A stretch of DNA of 32,497 nucleotides from Candidatus Ghiorseimicrobium undicola (GCA_002796125.1 PCWA01000051.1:1-32497); one strand, 5' to 3'; shown: positions 7,429 through 16,582, counted from the stretch's first letter. Translations and numbers: made by a program. Notes: generated by a model from the letters alone, not told the origin.

Positions 7429-8226
7429 ATGGATTGGGGAATGAAAAACAGGTTAAGCCGTATAATTAAACCCGATACAGGCAAGACAGTAATGCTTGCC
7501 GTTGATCACGGATATTTTTTGGGGCCTACTTCAGGCCTGGAAGAACCCACGGGGATAATAAGCGAGCTTATTCCTTGGGCGGATTCATTAATGCTGACAC
7601 GGGGAGTTTTGCGCGCATCGGTGAAAGCCGAACAGGATATTCCGATAGTTCTGCGCGTATCCGGCGGCACCAGTATAGTCGGTAACTCTTTGGCAAATGA
7701 AGGGATTACAGTTGCGATAGACGATGCGTTAAGGCTTAATGTTTCCGCATTGGCGCTTTCTATATTCGTCGGTTCCGAGCACGAAAAAGAAACCCTGCTG
7801 AATTTATCCAAACTAGTTGACGAAGGGCAGAAATTTGGCATACCGGTTTTAGCGGTGACAGCTGTAGGCAGGGAAATGGCAAGAGACGCGCGTTATTTGG
7901 GTTTATGCTGCCGTATCGCCGCGGAGCTCGGGGCGCATCTTGTTAAAACATATTACTGTGATAATTTTGAAGAAGTGGTTAAGGCTTGTCCCGTGCCGGT
8001 CGTAATCGCCGGAGGTAAAAAAATAGAAGAAAAAGCCGCCTTGGAGCTGGCTTATAACGCCGTGCGCGACGGAGCCGTGGGTGTTGATATGGGCAGGAAT
8101 ATTTTTCAGTCTGATTGCCCGGTGGGTATGATTAAAGCGGTAAAGCAGATTGTCCATCAGGGCCTTTCCGCCAAAGAGGCTTTGGCTATTTATAATGATG
8201 TTAAAAAAGACAAGCTTAAAAGTTAA
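7429..8226 (+). CDS. LsrF-like class I aldolase/thiolase (DhnA family)
   Basis: A 265-aa TIM-barrel enzyme strongly resembling E. coli LsrF from the start of its barrel: DWGMKNRLSRI, TGKTVMLAVDHGYFLGPTSGLE, VIAGGKK and GVDMGRNIFQS. The Schiff-base lysine is in VKTYYC. LsrF transfers an acetyl group from the phosphorylated AI-2 product to CoA. Relatives are fructose-bisphosphate and sulfofructose-phosphate aldolases. No lsrK, lsrG or AI-2 transporter genes are nearby, so an aldolase role in sugar catabolism with the adjacent dehydrogenase is at least as likely. The N-terminus is about 30 residues shorter than E. coli LsrF. A good GGAGG precedes the ATG. Confidence 0.85.
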   Translation: MDWGMKNRLSRIIKPDTGKTVMLAVDHGYFLGPTSGLEEPTGIISELIPWADSLMLTRGVLRASVKAEQDIPIVLRVSGGTSIVGNSLANEGITVAIDDALRLNVSALALSIFVGSEHEKETLLNLSKLVDEGQKFGIPVLAVTAVGREMARDARYLGLCCRIAAELGAHLVKTYYCDNFEEVVKACPVPVVIAGGKKIEEKAALELAYNAVRDGAVGVDMGRNIFQSDCPVGMIKAVKQIVHQGLSAKEALAIYNDVKKDKLKS

Positions 8227-8253
8227 AGCTGGAAAATAAAAGGTTAGTTAAAG

Positions 8254-8607
8254 ATGCGGATATTAATAGCGGATGATGACGAGCAGTATTGCCTGGCCTT
8301 GAAAAAATACCTTGAAAAAAAGAGGGATTGCCAGATAAGCCTTGCCTACGATGGCGATGAAGCAAGGCATTGTATCGAAAGTAATATCTACGATGTCGTA
8401 TTGATTGATTGTGAAATGCCGCGTTGTTCCGGCATTGATTTAATAAGGGTCATTAAAAAAGAAAATCCGCAGGCCAAGATAATTATGGTATCCGGATATC
8501 AGGGCATCGGGGAAGATTTTGCCAAGTGTGCCGGAGTAACCGAGTTTCTCCGTAAGCCTTTCGCCATTCAAACCATAGATGATATATTGACGCGTTATGA
8601 AGCATGA
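8254..8607 (+). CDS. Single-domain response regulator
   Basis: A 117-aa receiver-only protein. The acidic pocket (ADDDE), the phospho-acceptor Asp in LIDCEMP, Ser in MVSGYQ and Lys in RKPF are all present, so it should be phosphorylatable. There is no output domain. It overlaps the following CDF gene by 11 bp. It may relay phosphate within a phosphorelay or act allosterically; its kinase is not apparent nearby. The hybrid CheA/HK cluster 1-11 kb downstream is a candidate source (inference). The ribosome site is weak (AAAGG). Confidence 0.87.
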   Translation: MRILIADDDEQYCLALKKYLEKKRDCQISLAYDGDEARHCIESNIYDVVLIDCEMPRCSGIDLIRVIKKENPQAKIIMVSGYQGIGEDFAKCAGVTEFLRKPFAIQTIDDILTRYEA

Positions 8608-9466
8608 AAATAGGGCTTTGTTGATAAAAAGAGTTTTTCTCTGCATTTTGTTCCTGAATTGGTTTGTTTCTTTGGCCAAGCTTATTTTTGGCTATAAGAT
8701 TAAAAGCAATTCTATGGTTGCCGACGGCTTTCATTCCCTTTCAGATGGCGCTTCCAATATAATCGGCTTATTCGGAATTTGGTTTGCTTCCCGCCCCAAA
8801 GATGAGTCTCACCCCTACGGCCATAAGAAATATGAAACTTTCGCTTCCATCGGCATAGCCTTTTTGTTATTTCTTGTTTCCATAGGCATAATACACGAAA
8901 GTATGGGGCGTTTTAATAATCCTGTTGCTATGGGAAGTACTTTTTTAGGGCTGGTAGTTATTTTTATCACTCTTGGCATAAATATTTCGGTGATGCTTTA
9001 TGAATACAGGCTTGGCAGGAAGCTTAACAGTGATATATTAATAGCCGATTCTATGCATACCCGGGCTGATATTCTTACCTCATGTTCGGTTATTTTTGCT
9101 CTCATTGCCGTAAAATTAGGTTGGTATGCATTAGACCCGATAATAGCCATGTTTATCGCCGTATTTATTTTATATTCGGCTTTTGAAATTATAAAAGACA
9201 GCTCGCTTGTTTTATGCGATAGGGCGGTATTGGATAGCAAAAAAATAGAATCCCTGGTGATGGCCATAGAGGGAGTCAGGAGCGTGCATAAAATCAGGAC
9301 GCGCGGAAGGTGCGATGATATACACGTAGATTTACATGTTTTAGTCAATAAAGATACGCGCATGGATGCGGCGCATAAATTAAGCGGCATAATAGAAGAA
9401 GAAATTGAGAAGAATGTTGAAGGCGTGTCAGACGTAGTTGTACATATGGAGCCGTATGACACATAG
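8597..9466 (+). CDS. Cation diffusion facilitator (metal efflux)
   Basis: A 289-aa CDF transporter with about six transmembrane helices and a C-terminal cytoplasmic ferredoxin-like domain (VRSVHKIRTRGRCDDIHVDLHV). The metal site has HxxxD in helix 2 (ADGFHSLSDGASN, H46/D50) and HxxxD in helix 5 (ADSMHTRADI). This four-ligand set is seen in zinc/cobalt/iron exporters; Mn-type members use DxxxD. It exports divalent metal in exchange for protons. Its start lies inside the end of the receiver gene, so translation is probably coupled. No other metal genes adjoin it. Confidence 0.9.
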   Translation: MKHENRALLIKRVFLCILFLNWFVSLAKLIFGYKIKSNSMVADGFHSLSDGASNIIGLFGIWFASRPKDESHPYGHKKYETFASIGIAFLLFLVSIGIIHESMGRFNNPVAMGSTFLGLVVIFITLGINISVMLYEYRLGRKLNSDILIADSMHTRADILTSCSVIFALIAVKLGWYALDPIIAMFIAVFILYSAFEIIKDSSLVLCDRAVLDSKKIESLVMAIEGVRSVHKIRTRGRCDDIHVDLHVLVNKDTRMDAAHKLSGIIEEEIEKNVEGVSDVVVHMEPYDT

Positions 9467-9577
9467 GCACGCAGGCGCCGCATGCCGCACAGGCGGCTAA
9501 AGCGTAAAAAGAGTAAAAATGTTTTGCTTTTTCAAGTTTTTGTGTTATTTTAACTAAGAAAGCAATATTTAAATAAT

Positions 9578-10111
9578 ATGGAAGATAAAAACAAGATAAC
9601 AAAAATGGCCAGTGCCCAGAACGATGCTTCAAATACGGCATCAAGCATTGATTTTTATGAAGATGAAAACCGGCCGCGGGAACGGCGGATAAAATTTGTA
9701 ACTTTTTCGCTTGGTAAAGAATGGTATGGTATCGAGATTTCAAAGGTAAAAGATGTATCAATGCTTGCGGAAGTTGTGCGCCTGCCATGTGTTGCTGATT
9801 ATATATCGGGAATAGTAAATTTACGAGGCAATATTATTTCGGTTACGGATTTACGGAAATTACTTGGCCTGTCTCATGCGGCACTTACGAAAAATAGCCG
9901 CCTTTTGGTTATTAATTCGAGGGAGATAGAAACAGGCATTATCGTTGAAGATACGCCGAAAGTAGTAGATGTGGAATTAAGCAAGATTGATCCTCCGCTG
10001 GAAATATTTGATCAGGAACGCGCCGAATATATTGTAGGCGTATGTAAACTTGAGGATATATTTTTTGCGATTCTTAATGTGGAGAAAATTTTATCTGTAA
10101 GAAACAGGTAG
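9578..10111 (+). CDS. cheW: CheW coupling protein (first copy)
   Basis: A 177-aa CheW with a 35-residue charged N-terminal extension followed by the CheW beta-barrels: KFVTFSLGKEWYGIEISKVKDV, the canonical LPCVADYISGIVNLRGNIISVTDLRK (quoted in part), and TGIIVEDTPKVVDVE. It links MCPs to CheA in the chemosensory array. It opens the cluster and is separated from the two-CW gene by a small hairpin. No Shine-Dalgarno is visible before the ATG (upstream is AT-rich TTTAAATAAT), so the start is uncertain; ATG at codon 10 is an alternative, also without a site. Confidence 0.92.
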   Translation: MEDKNKITKMASAQNDASNTASSIDFYEDENRPRERRIKFVTFSLGKEWYGIEISKVKDVSMLAEVVRLPCVADYISGIVNLRGNIISVTDLRKLLGLSHAALTKNSRLLVINSREIETGIIVEDTPKVVDVELSKIDPPLEIFDQERAEYIVGVCKLEDIFFAILNVEKILSVRNR

Positions 10112-10120
10112 GTGGCTGAT

Positions 10121-10136
10121 TCCCGCTATGGCGGGA
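10121..10136 (+). other. Small intergenic hairpin
   Basis: TCCCGC-TATG-GCGGGA is a perfect 6-bp stem with a four-base loop right after the first cheW. No T-run follows. It may stabilise the upstream mRNA 3' end or mark a processing site. Confidence 0.45.
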
Positions 10137-10185
10137 TTTAATAAGGAGAGTGGAGATATATTGACTGTTAACATGGGAGGGAAAA

Positions 10186-10425
10186 ATGGCTTTACCAAAA
10201 GGAAAAGGGTTTTGGGAAGGGAAAACCGCTTGCTGGGAAGTTAGGGGTTGTGAAGTTAAGCCGGGAGGGGCGCCAAGTTGCCCGGCCTATAAAAGGCAAG
10301 AGCAGCCTTGCTGGGTTATAAAAGGTACTATCTGCAAGGGCGAGTCTGGCATGGATGTCAGTGTTTGCAAAATCTGTAAGGTTTATAAAGAATACGGCAA
10401 GGGCGAAGATATTAAGGTTAGCTAG
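10186..10425 (+). CDS. Two-CW domain small cysteine-rich protein (first copy)
   Basis: A 79-aa soluble protein with eight cysteines in a two-CW arrangement: ACWEVRGCE, SCPAY, QPCWVIKGTIC, then VCKICKVYKEYG. The layout CWE-x-C, CPAY, PCW, C, CxxC recurs in the protein at 20880-21095. Such small two-CW proteins appear near signalling genes in other bacteria; I know of no established biochemical role. The paired Cys suggest metal or Fe-S binding or a redox switch (inference). A strong GGGAGGG precedes the ATG. It sits between cheW and an MCP gene, implying a link to the chemosensory array. Confidence 0.75.
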   Translation: MALPKGKGFWEGKTACWEVRGCEVKPGGAPSCPAYKRQEQPCWVIKGTICKGESGMDVSVCKICKVYKEYGKGEDIKVS

Positions 10426-10541
10426 TAGGCCTATTTTTGTAAACCGCGGTAATTATAATAACAGTCCGACTATCCCCGGGATTTAGCCCGCGGAGCTTCA
10501 TTTCGTACTTGTTAATAAGCTATTTAAGGAAGAGGTGTCTT

Positions 10542-10580
10542 ATGCCAGAGGTTTTATTTTGTATTTTCCGGGGAGGATAA
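10542..10580 (+). CDS. Possible 12-codon leader peptide before the first MCP
   Basis: ATG at 10542 follows AAGGAAGAGG by six bases, a strong ribosome site, and encodes [12 protein letters not shown] before TAA at 10578-10580. One base separates that stop from the MCP start, and the MCP's own GGGGAGGA site lies inside the last leader codons. Ribosomes on the leader would cover and then hand over to the MCP start, so translational coupling is plausible. It is far too short for the ORF track and could be chance. Confidence 0.35.
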   Translation: MPEVLFCIFRGG

Positions 10581-10581
10581 A

Positions 10582-11751
10582 ATGAGCATAAAGTACAAAC
10601 TGCTTTTACCTGTCGCGATATTAATTGCTTTGCTGGTGGCCATAGTTGTTTGGCTGGTTAAGTTCCAGATGGATCCTCTGCAGGAGATATTGTATATTGT
10701 ATTATTCCTGGCATTCAGTTTATTGTCCATCGGTTATGTCGTATTTAGAGCGCTTTCTCCTTTAAATACGATAACCAGCGTAGCCAGAGGTATAACTTAC
10801 GGTAATTACGACCTGATATTAGATATAAAATCAAATGATGAATTTGGCAGGTTTGCTAAAAGTTTTAATGAGGCGGTGGATATTTTGCACCAGATGATTA
10901 TAGAAAAGAGAATGGAAGAGGGTGCCGCGGTTAAGCGGATAAACCTTATAGAAAATTTAATGCAAGAGATACGTAACGCGACTTTAGAGCTTACTTCCTG
11001 TGCCACGCAAATGATGGCTACTACCGAACAACAGGCATCCGGCGCCTCGGAGCAGTCTTCCGCTGTAACCGAAACATCGGCTACCATGGAAGAGCTTTCG
11101 CGTACGGCATCTGCCATAGCTGAGAACGCCTATAATGTAACGCGCGCGGCAGAACGCACGCTTATAGAAATGAAAGAAGTGAACGCTAAGGTATCCGACG
11201 CGACAAAAAAAATCCTTGCTTTAGGCGAGAAATCACAGACAATAGGTAAGATTATCGCCATGATAGACGATTTGTCTTCCCAGACAAACCTCCTGGCATT
11301 AAACGCGGCAATAGAGGCGGCGCGCGCTGGTGAAGCTGGACGCGGTTTCGCGGTTGTGGCAAGCGAGATACGAAAATTAGCCGAGCGTTCCGTGGAATCC
11401 ACCGAAGAAATAAGGCAGTTAATTAATGAAATCCAGGCGGGGACAAATAGCGTGGTAATCGGCATAGAAGATTCCACAAAGGGCGTGTCCGAAGGTTTAA
11501 GCATGGTAGAAGATACGGCAAAACTTGCCAAAGAAATATCTTTAGCCACCCAGCAGCAGAAGAGCGCTTCCAGCCAAGTCTCGGAGGCAATGAAAAACGT
11601 AGATACTGTTACCAAACAAATTGCCGTCTCGGCCAAGCAGTCTGTTACAAGCGCGACAAAGCTGGGAAGTTTAGCTGGTAACCTTAAAAAAGCCGTGAAT
11701 AAATTCAGGTCAGATATGGGCGGTGCCAATACTGAAACGGCTGATGAATAA
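10582..11751 (+). CDS. Methyl-accepting chemotaxis protein without periplasmic sensor domain (MCP 1)
   Basis: A 389-aa chemoreceptor. Two helices (about 5-28 and 34-56) are joined by only a few residues (FQMDPLQ), so there is no extracytoplasmic ligand domain. A HAMP domain with the DEFG motif spans roughly 58-110. The signalling hairpin tip is canonical, [20 protein letters not shown] then [21 protein letters not shown]. Flanking Glu/Gln/Ala-rich coiled coils could carry CheR/CheB sites. There is no NWxxF tether. Its signalling half is nearly identical to the MCP at 14221. It may sense membrane state, surface contact or a partner protein. A strong GGGGAGGA site is present. Confidence 0.93.
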   Translation: MSIKYKLLLPVAILIALLVAIVVWLVKFQMDPLQEILYIVLFLAFSLLSIGYVVFRALSPLNTITSVARGITYGNYDLILDIKSNDEFGRFAKSFNEAVDILHQMIIEKRMEEGAAVKRINLIENLMQEIRNATLELTSCATQMMATTEQQASGASEQSSAVTETSATMEELSRTASAIAENAYNVTRAAERTLIEMKEVNAKVSDATKKILALGEKSQTIGKIIAMIDDLSSQTNLLALNAAIEAARAGEAGRGFAVVASEIRKLAERSVESTEEIRQLINEIQAGTNSVVIGIEDSTKGVSEGLSMVEDTAKLAKEISLATQQQKSASSQVSEAMKNVDTVTKQIAVSAKQSVTSATKLGSLAGNLKKAVNKFRSDMGGANTETADE

Positions 11752-11763
11752 AGGATTGTAATA

Positions 11764-14127
11764 ATGACTGCCAAATTTAATCGTTCCGAGTTTATCGCGA
11801 CCTTTAAGGCGGAAGTAGATGAACATATCGGTAAATTAAGTAAAGGTCTGGTTAAGTTAGAGAAAAATCCCAACGATGAAGATATAGTAAAGGAATTGTT
11901 TCGCATTGCCCATACCTTAAAAGGTGTGGCGCGCATGATGGGATTTTTTGAGATACAAGAGATAGCCCACCGCATGGAGGATATTTTTGGCGCCGTAACC
12001 GATAAAAAAATAAAATTTAATCCTTCCGCGGCGGATAAATTATTCTCTGCCCTAGACGCGGTAAAGAGTATTTTAAATAGTATCATAAAAGATGCCAAGA
12101 TAGAAATAGATGTGGCTTCTGTCTGCAGTTCACTGGAACTTTATTTATCAAAAGATCCGGAAACGCCGCAAGCCGTCAGTCCCGAAGAAAGTAAACCGCG
12201 CAAAAAAGATAGGCTAATAAGGAAAGATGCCCAGTTAAAAGAGCCTTTATCCGAAGAATCCCTTCCCGATGCGGAAATAAAAAAAGAAGAAATCTCACCA
12301 GCCGATAAAGCCAGCCCGGATACGGTTTATTCCGTAAAAGACGATTATTCCCAAGTTTCCGGCCAGATTGAGGAGTACGTGCGTGTTCCCTTGAGCCGCA
12401 TAAATAAATTATTGAATTTATTGGGCGAGATGGTAATTAATAAGATAAAAACATCACAAAAAATAATCACCCTGAAAAAAATAACCAAACTTACAAAAGA
12501 TTCTCAAAAACGGCTCGCTAACTTTTTCGAAGAATTTAAAAATGACGAATATTTTCGGCGTGGCGAGAAATACGGCCAGGCGCTGGAATCTCTTCATCAG
12601 TCAAATGTTGATGCCGAAAAAATCAGGGAAGAGATGCTGGCGATTTTTGAAAATATTTCAAACGAAGCTTTACATATGGACCCGGTCATAGATGAGCTGC
12701 AGCAGCGCATGAAAGAAATGCGTATGCTTCCCTGTTCCAGTGTTTTTGATGAGTTTCCCCGCCTTGTGCGCGATATCGCTTATGAGCAGGCAAAAAAAGT
12801 CAACTTTATTATAGACGGAGAGGATACCGAGCTGGACAAAAAGGTTTTAGAAGGCATAAAATCACCGCTTGTGCATATTCTGCGCAATTGCGTTGATCAT
12901 GGCATTGAAACGCTTGAGCTAAGACGCTCGCTCGGTAAAAAAGAAGAGGGCGAGATTCGCCTTTCTGCTTCTCAGGAAGGCGGGCAAGTCATTATACGTA
13001 TTTATGATGACGGTAAAGGCCTGGACATGGAGAAGATCAAACAAGTGGCCTTAAAGAAGAATTTATGCTCTAATACTGAATTGTCGAGCATGAATGAAGA
13101 GCAGATTTACGGTTTTATTTTCAGGAGCGGATTTTCCACCTCTCCGATTATTACCGATATATCGGGCAGGGGTATAGGGCTGGATGTGGTTAAAAGCCAG
13201 ATAGATCAGCTCAAGGGCAAGGTGCACGTTGAGTCAGAAAAAGGCAAGGGGACCCTGATCACCCTGGAACTTCCGCTTACTATCGCCATAATCGATGTAT
13301 TACTGGTGAAGGTTTTCGGGCAGACTTTCGCCTTTCCCGTTTTGTCTATAGAAGAATCATTGGAAGTAGAACGTTCAAGTATTTCCACGATAGAAAACAA
13401 GATGGCGGTACAAATAAGAGGGCATGCGGTTGCCTTGGCAAAACTATCCGATGTTTTGGGGTTGTCTTCCGCGGTTGATGAAGACGCAAAGGAAAAAAAA
13501 GATGAAAAATTTCCGGTAGTTGTCGCTACTTCGCTTGAGAAGAGAGTAGGATTCATAGTTGATGATATTATCGGAGAGCAGGAGGTGTTTATAAAGAGCC
13601 TGGGCGCTCACCTTGGCAAGGTAAAAAATATATCCGGCGCGACCATATTGGGCACAGGAGATGTTATTGTAATCCTTGATATCGCCGACCTTATCGCTTC
13701 CAGCCGGCTGACGCATCCCGCGCTTTCACCGGCGCGCCTGGCCACGAAAGAAGAAAAAAGCAGAAAGAAAATTTTAGTGGTGGAGGATTCTTTGACTACC
13801 CGTGAACTTGAGCGTAACATGCTTCAATCGCACGGCTATTCTGTCGATGTCGCCATAGACGGGCTTGAAGGATTGGATAAGCTGGCACAGTCTAAATATG
13901 ATTTAATAGTCTGCGATGTGCAGATGCCAAGGATGGATGGATTTCAGTTTTGCGGCGCGCTAAGAAAAAATGAGCAATATAAAGAAATACCTTTAATATT
14001 TGTCACGGCACTGGCCAAAGAAGAAGATAAAAGGCGCGGCATCGATGTGGGGGCGCAGGCGTATATAGTAAAGACAGCCTTTGACCAGGCCAATCTTCTG
14101 GATGCGATAGAGCGTTTGATAGGGTGA
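11764..14127 (+). CDS. cheA: Hybrid chemotaxis kinase CheA with C-terminal receiver
   Basis: A 787-aa CheA. Domains: HPt 1-110 with the phospho-His in AHTLKG (H50); a charged linker of about 90 residues instead of a P2 domain; dimerisation P3 from about 205, unusually long (about 100 residues); ATPase with LRNCVDHGIE (N box), DDGKGLD (G1), SGFSTSP and SGRGIGLDVVK (G2); a CheW-like regulatory domain from about 500; and REC from about 670 with D718 in CDVQMP and Lys in IVKTAF. Lack of P2 plus a fused REC matches WspE/FrzE-type kinases, where the own receiver acts as target or phosphate sink. It lies 12 bp after MCP 1. Confidence 0.95.
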   Translation: MTAKFNRSEFIATFKAEVDEHIGKLSKGLVKLEKNPNDEDIVKELFRIAHTLKGVARMMGFFEIQEIAHRMEDIFGAVTDKKIKFNPSAADKLFSALDAVKSILNSIIKDAKIEIDVASVCSSLELYLSKDPETPQAVSPEESKPRKKDRLIRKDAQLKEPLSEESLPDAEIKKEEISPADKASPDTVYSVKDDYSQVSGQIEEYVRVPLSRINKLLNLLGEMVINKIKTSQKIITLKKITKLTKDSQKRLANFFEEFKNDEYFRRGEKYGQALESLHQSNVDAEKIREEMLAIFENISNEALHMDPVIDELQQRMKEMRMLPCSSVFDEFPRLVRDIAYEQAKKVNFIIDGEDTELDKKVLEGIKSPLVHILRNCVDHGIETLELRRSLGKKEEGEIRLSASQEGGQVIIRIYDDGKGLDMEKIKQVALKKNLCSNTELSSMNEEQIYGFIFRSGFSTSPIITDISGRGIGLDVVKSQIDQLKGKVHVESEKGKGTLITLELPLTIAIIDVLLVKVFGQTFAFPVLSIEESLEVERSSISTIENKMAVQIRGHAVALAKLSDVLGLSSAVDEDAKEKKDEKFPVVVATSLEKRVGFIVDDIIGEQEVFIKSLGAHLGKVKNISGATILGTGDVIVILDIADLIASSRLTHPALSPARLATKEEKSRKKILVVEDSLTTRELERNMLQSHGYSVDVAIDGLEGLDKLAQSKYDLIVCDVQMPRMDGFQFCGALRKNEQYKEIPLIFVTALAKEEDKRRGIDVGAQAYIVKTAFDQANLLDAIERLIG

Positions 14128-14220
14128 AATATTTCGGGAAAAATTAATTTTATATTTTTGGTTCTCAATTCAGCTTTACATTTTAATGTTTAATCTTAAA
14201 TTCTAATTGGGGGGTGTTGA

Positions 14221-15495
14221 ATGTCAGTTGGCAAAAAATTATTGTTTGCTTCGACGGGGGTGTTTATCTTAAGCGCTTTACTGATCTCCGCGGCATGTTT
14301 ATTGAGCATTAATATATTTTTTAAGCTTCCAATTATTTTATTTGTGGTTTTGCTGGCCATATTATTTATATATAAAATAATCAAAAAAATATTAAAGCCG
14401 CTGGACATAATTCTGACGACATCAAGAGGATTAAGCATGGGTAATTATGATTTGATATTAGACATAAAATCAAACGATGAATTTGGAAAATTTGCCGAAA
14501 GTTTTAATAAAACCGTAGAGATTATGCACCATATGATTATAGAAAAAAGAATGGAAGAAGGCGCGGCCGTAACAGCCAAGAAAGAGCTGGAGGCAGGTAT
14601 TCAGAAACTCGTAGATTTTTCCGTTATCGCCTCTTCTAAAAATGACCTCACACAGCAGGCAGACATGGACATCGTTTCTGTTCTGAAGCCATTGGCCGAA
14701 TCATTTAACGATATGGTTAATAGTTTACGGCAGTTGATTTCTCATGTGTACGAAGCCGGCCTTGAACTAAGCAAAGAAACTTTGCAGATACGCTCGTCTA
14801 CGGAAGAACAGAGCGTAGGTTTGACAGAACAATCTTCCGCCGTAACCGAGACATCCGCTACCATGGAAGAGCTTTCGCGCACGGCATCTTCCATAGCTGA
14901 GAATGCCTATAATGTAACGCGTTCAGCCGAGCGCACGCTTATAGAGATGAAAGAAGTCAATACCCGGGTATCTGATGCGACCAAGAAAATCCTTGCTTTG
15001 GGCGAGAAATCACAGACTATAGGGAAGATAACCGCGATGATAGATGATTTATCTTCTCAGACGAACCTTCTGGCGTTAAACGCGGCAATAGAGGCGGCGC
15101 GCGCCGGTGAGGCGGGCCGCGGTTTCGCGGTTGTGGCAAACGAGATTAGAAGGCTGGCTGAACGTTCTGTTGAATCAACGGAAGAAATACGCCAGCTTAT
15201 AGCGGAGATTCAAGCGGATACGAATAACGTGGTAATAGGCATAGAAGATTCCACGCGCGGGGTGTCCGAAGGGCTGAATATGGTGGCTGATACTGCCAAG
15301 CTTGCCAAAGAAATATCTTTAGCCACCCAGCAGCAAAAGAGCGCTTCCGGGCAGGTAGCGGAAGCGATGAAGAATGTCGATACGGTAACAAAACAATTTG
15401 CTTCCGCGGCCAGGCAGATAGCCAATAGTTCTCTTCAATTGAGTAAATTGGCCGAAGATTTCAAGCGGGCAATTAGTAAATTTAAACTAAGCTAA
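14221..15495 (+). CDS. Methyl-accepting chemotaxis protein, paralogue (MCP 2)
   Basis: A 424-aa chemoreceptor built like MCP 1: two adjacent helices (about 5-29 and 32-55) with almost no periplasmic loop, HAMP with the shared stretch [16 protein letters not shown], then a longer region ([20 protein letters not shown]) that reads as a second HAMP-like unit absent from MCP 1. The signalling domain is almost the same as MCP 1, including long identical DNA runs, so the pair arose by recent duplication or gene conversion. The two probably form mixed arrays with one CheA. No C-terminal tether peptide. Ribosome site TTGGGGGG. Confidence 0.93.
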   Translation: MSVGKKLLFASTGVFILSALLISAACLLSINIFFKLPIILFVVLLAILFIYKIIKKILKPLDIILTTSRGLSMGNYDLILDIKSNDEFGKFAESFNKTVEIMHHMIIEKRMEEGAAVTAKKELEAGIQKLVDFSVIASSKNDLTQQADMDIVSVLKPLAESFNDMVNSLRQLISHVYEAGLELSKETLQIRSSTEEQSVGLTEQSSAVTETSATMEELSRTASSIAENAYNVTRSAERTLIEMKEVNTRVSDATKKILALGEKSQTIGKITAMIDDLSSQTNLLALNAAIEAARAGEAGRGFAVVANEIRRLAERSVESTEEIRQLIAEIQADTNNVVIGIEDSTRGVSEGLNMVADTAKLAKEISLATQQQKSASGQVAEAMKNVDTVTKQFASAARQIANSSLQLSKLAEDFKRAISKFKLS

Positions 15496-15533
15496 ATATG
15501 GGCGATATATAAATTGAAGGAAGGATTCAAAAT

Positions 15534-16580
15534 TTGATTAAGGTTCTTATAGTAGAAGATTCTCCTCTGATATCAAAAATCCTTACCAAGATTTTAGAGT
15601 CTGATCATGAGTTGCGGGTAGTAGGGGTCGCCCAAACCGGTAGAGAGGGCCTTCGCCTGGCAACAGAGTTAAGCCCGGATATCATAACCATGGATATCGT
15701 AATGCCGGATATGGACGGCGTGGAGGCGACAAAGCAGATTATGGCATATAAGCCTACCCCTATACTTATGCTTACTTCTTCCCATCAGCGTAAAAAAGAC
15801 GAGGTATTTAGGGCTATATCTTTCGGGGCATTGGATGTGATTGAAAAGACAAGTTTTGAACAGATGCTGGTAGAGGATAATTCAAAGAACAACTTAATAA
15901 AAAAGATAAAGTTTTTAGCCAATATTAAAGTAATTAAACATCCTTTGGCTAAGCTGCAGCAGAGCCTGGTATCTTCGGACTCGATCCATCTTGTGGCTGA
16001 GACAAAAAAATCAAAAAGAGATCTGGAATTTAAGGGCGTGATAGCCATTGCCGCCTCTACCGGCGGCCCGCAGGCACTGGCAGCAATCCTTAATAAGCTT
16101 CCCGTAGATTTCCCCTGGGCAATTTTGATAGTTCAGCATATCGCCCGCGGCTTTACGCATGGATTAGTAGAATGGTTGTCTAAGATTTCCGCTTTTAAGA
16201 TAAAGATTGCCGAAGATAATGAAGAAATTACCAAATGCATGGCTTATGTCGCCCCAAGCGGATTACATATGCGAGTTGCTGAAGGCGGGATAATCAGGCT
16301 TGGAGATGACCCTCCTTACCGAAATTTTAAACCGTCTGCCGACATATTATTTAGTTCGATAGCTAAGGTTTATAATGAGCAAGGCATAGGCATCATACTT
16401 ACCGGGATGGGCAGAGACGGCGCGGATGGAATAGGTGAAATTAAAAAATCAGGCGGCAGGACTATTGCCCAGGATGAGAAAACATCGGTAATCTTCGGCA
16501 TGCCCAAAGAAGCGATAGAACGCGGCGCGATAGATAAGGTTTTATCTATAGATAAGATAGCCGAGGACCTCCTAAAATAA
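15534..16580 (+). CDS. cheB: Chemotaxis response regulator methylesterase CheB
   Basis: A 348-aa CheB: receiver 1-120 with VEDSP, D54 in TMDIVMP and Lys in VIEKTS; linker; methylesterase domain from about 160 with the catalytic triad S175 (AASTGGPQA), H202 (VQHIARGF) and D295 (MGRDGADG). It removes methyl groups from the MCPs (and deamidates Gln) when phosphorylated by CheA, giving adaptation with the CheR encoded downstream. The start is TTG with a good GAAGGAAGG upstream. The gene is followed by a structured 143-bp spacer. Confidence 0.95.
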   Translation: MIKVLIVEDSPLISKILTKILESDHELRVVGVAQTGREGLRLATELSPDIITMDIVMPDMDGVEATKQIMAYKPTPILMLTSSHQRKKDEVFRAISFGALDVIEKTSFEQMLVEDNSKNNLIKKIKFLANIKVIKHPLAKLQQSLVSSDSIHLVAETKKSKRDLEFKGVIAIAASTGGPQALAAILNKLPVDFPWAILIVQHIARGFTHGLVEWLSKISAFKIKIAEDNEEITKCMAYVAPSGLHMRVAEGGIIRLGDDPPYRNFKPSADILFSSIAKVYNEQGIGIILTGMGRDGADGIGEIKKSGGRTIAQDEKTSVIFGMPKEAIERGAIDKVLSIDKIAEDLLK

Positions 16581-16582
16581 TT

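Noticed and set aside
9467-9577. GC-rich repeats just after the CDF gene as a terminator
   Set aside because: GCCGC/GCGGC can pair, but no T-run follows and the stem is only five bases.
10441-10500. A known riboswitch (c-di-GMP, TPP or SAM class) before MCP 1
   Set aside because: The leader has GC-rich symmetry, but none of the conserved core sequences of these classes could be found.
11130-12098. A 322-codon minus-strand ORF opposite MCP 1 and cheA
   Set aside because: It lies antisense to two clear genes, has a Ser/Ala/Ile-rich low-information composition and no family motif. It is a shadow of the coding strand.
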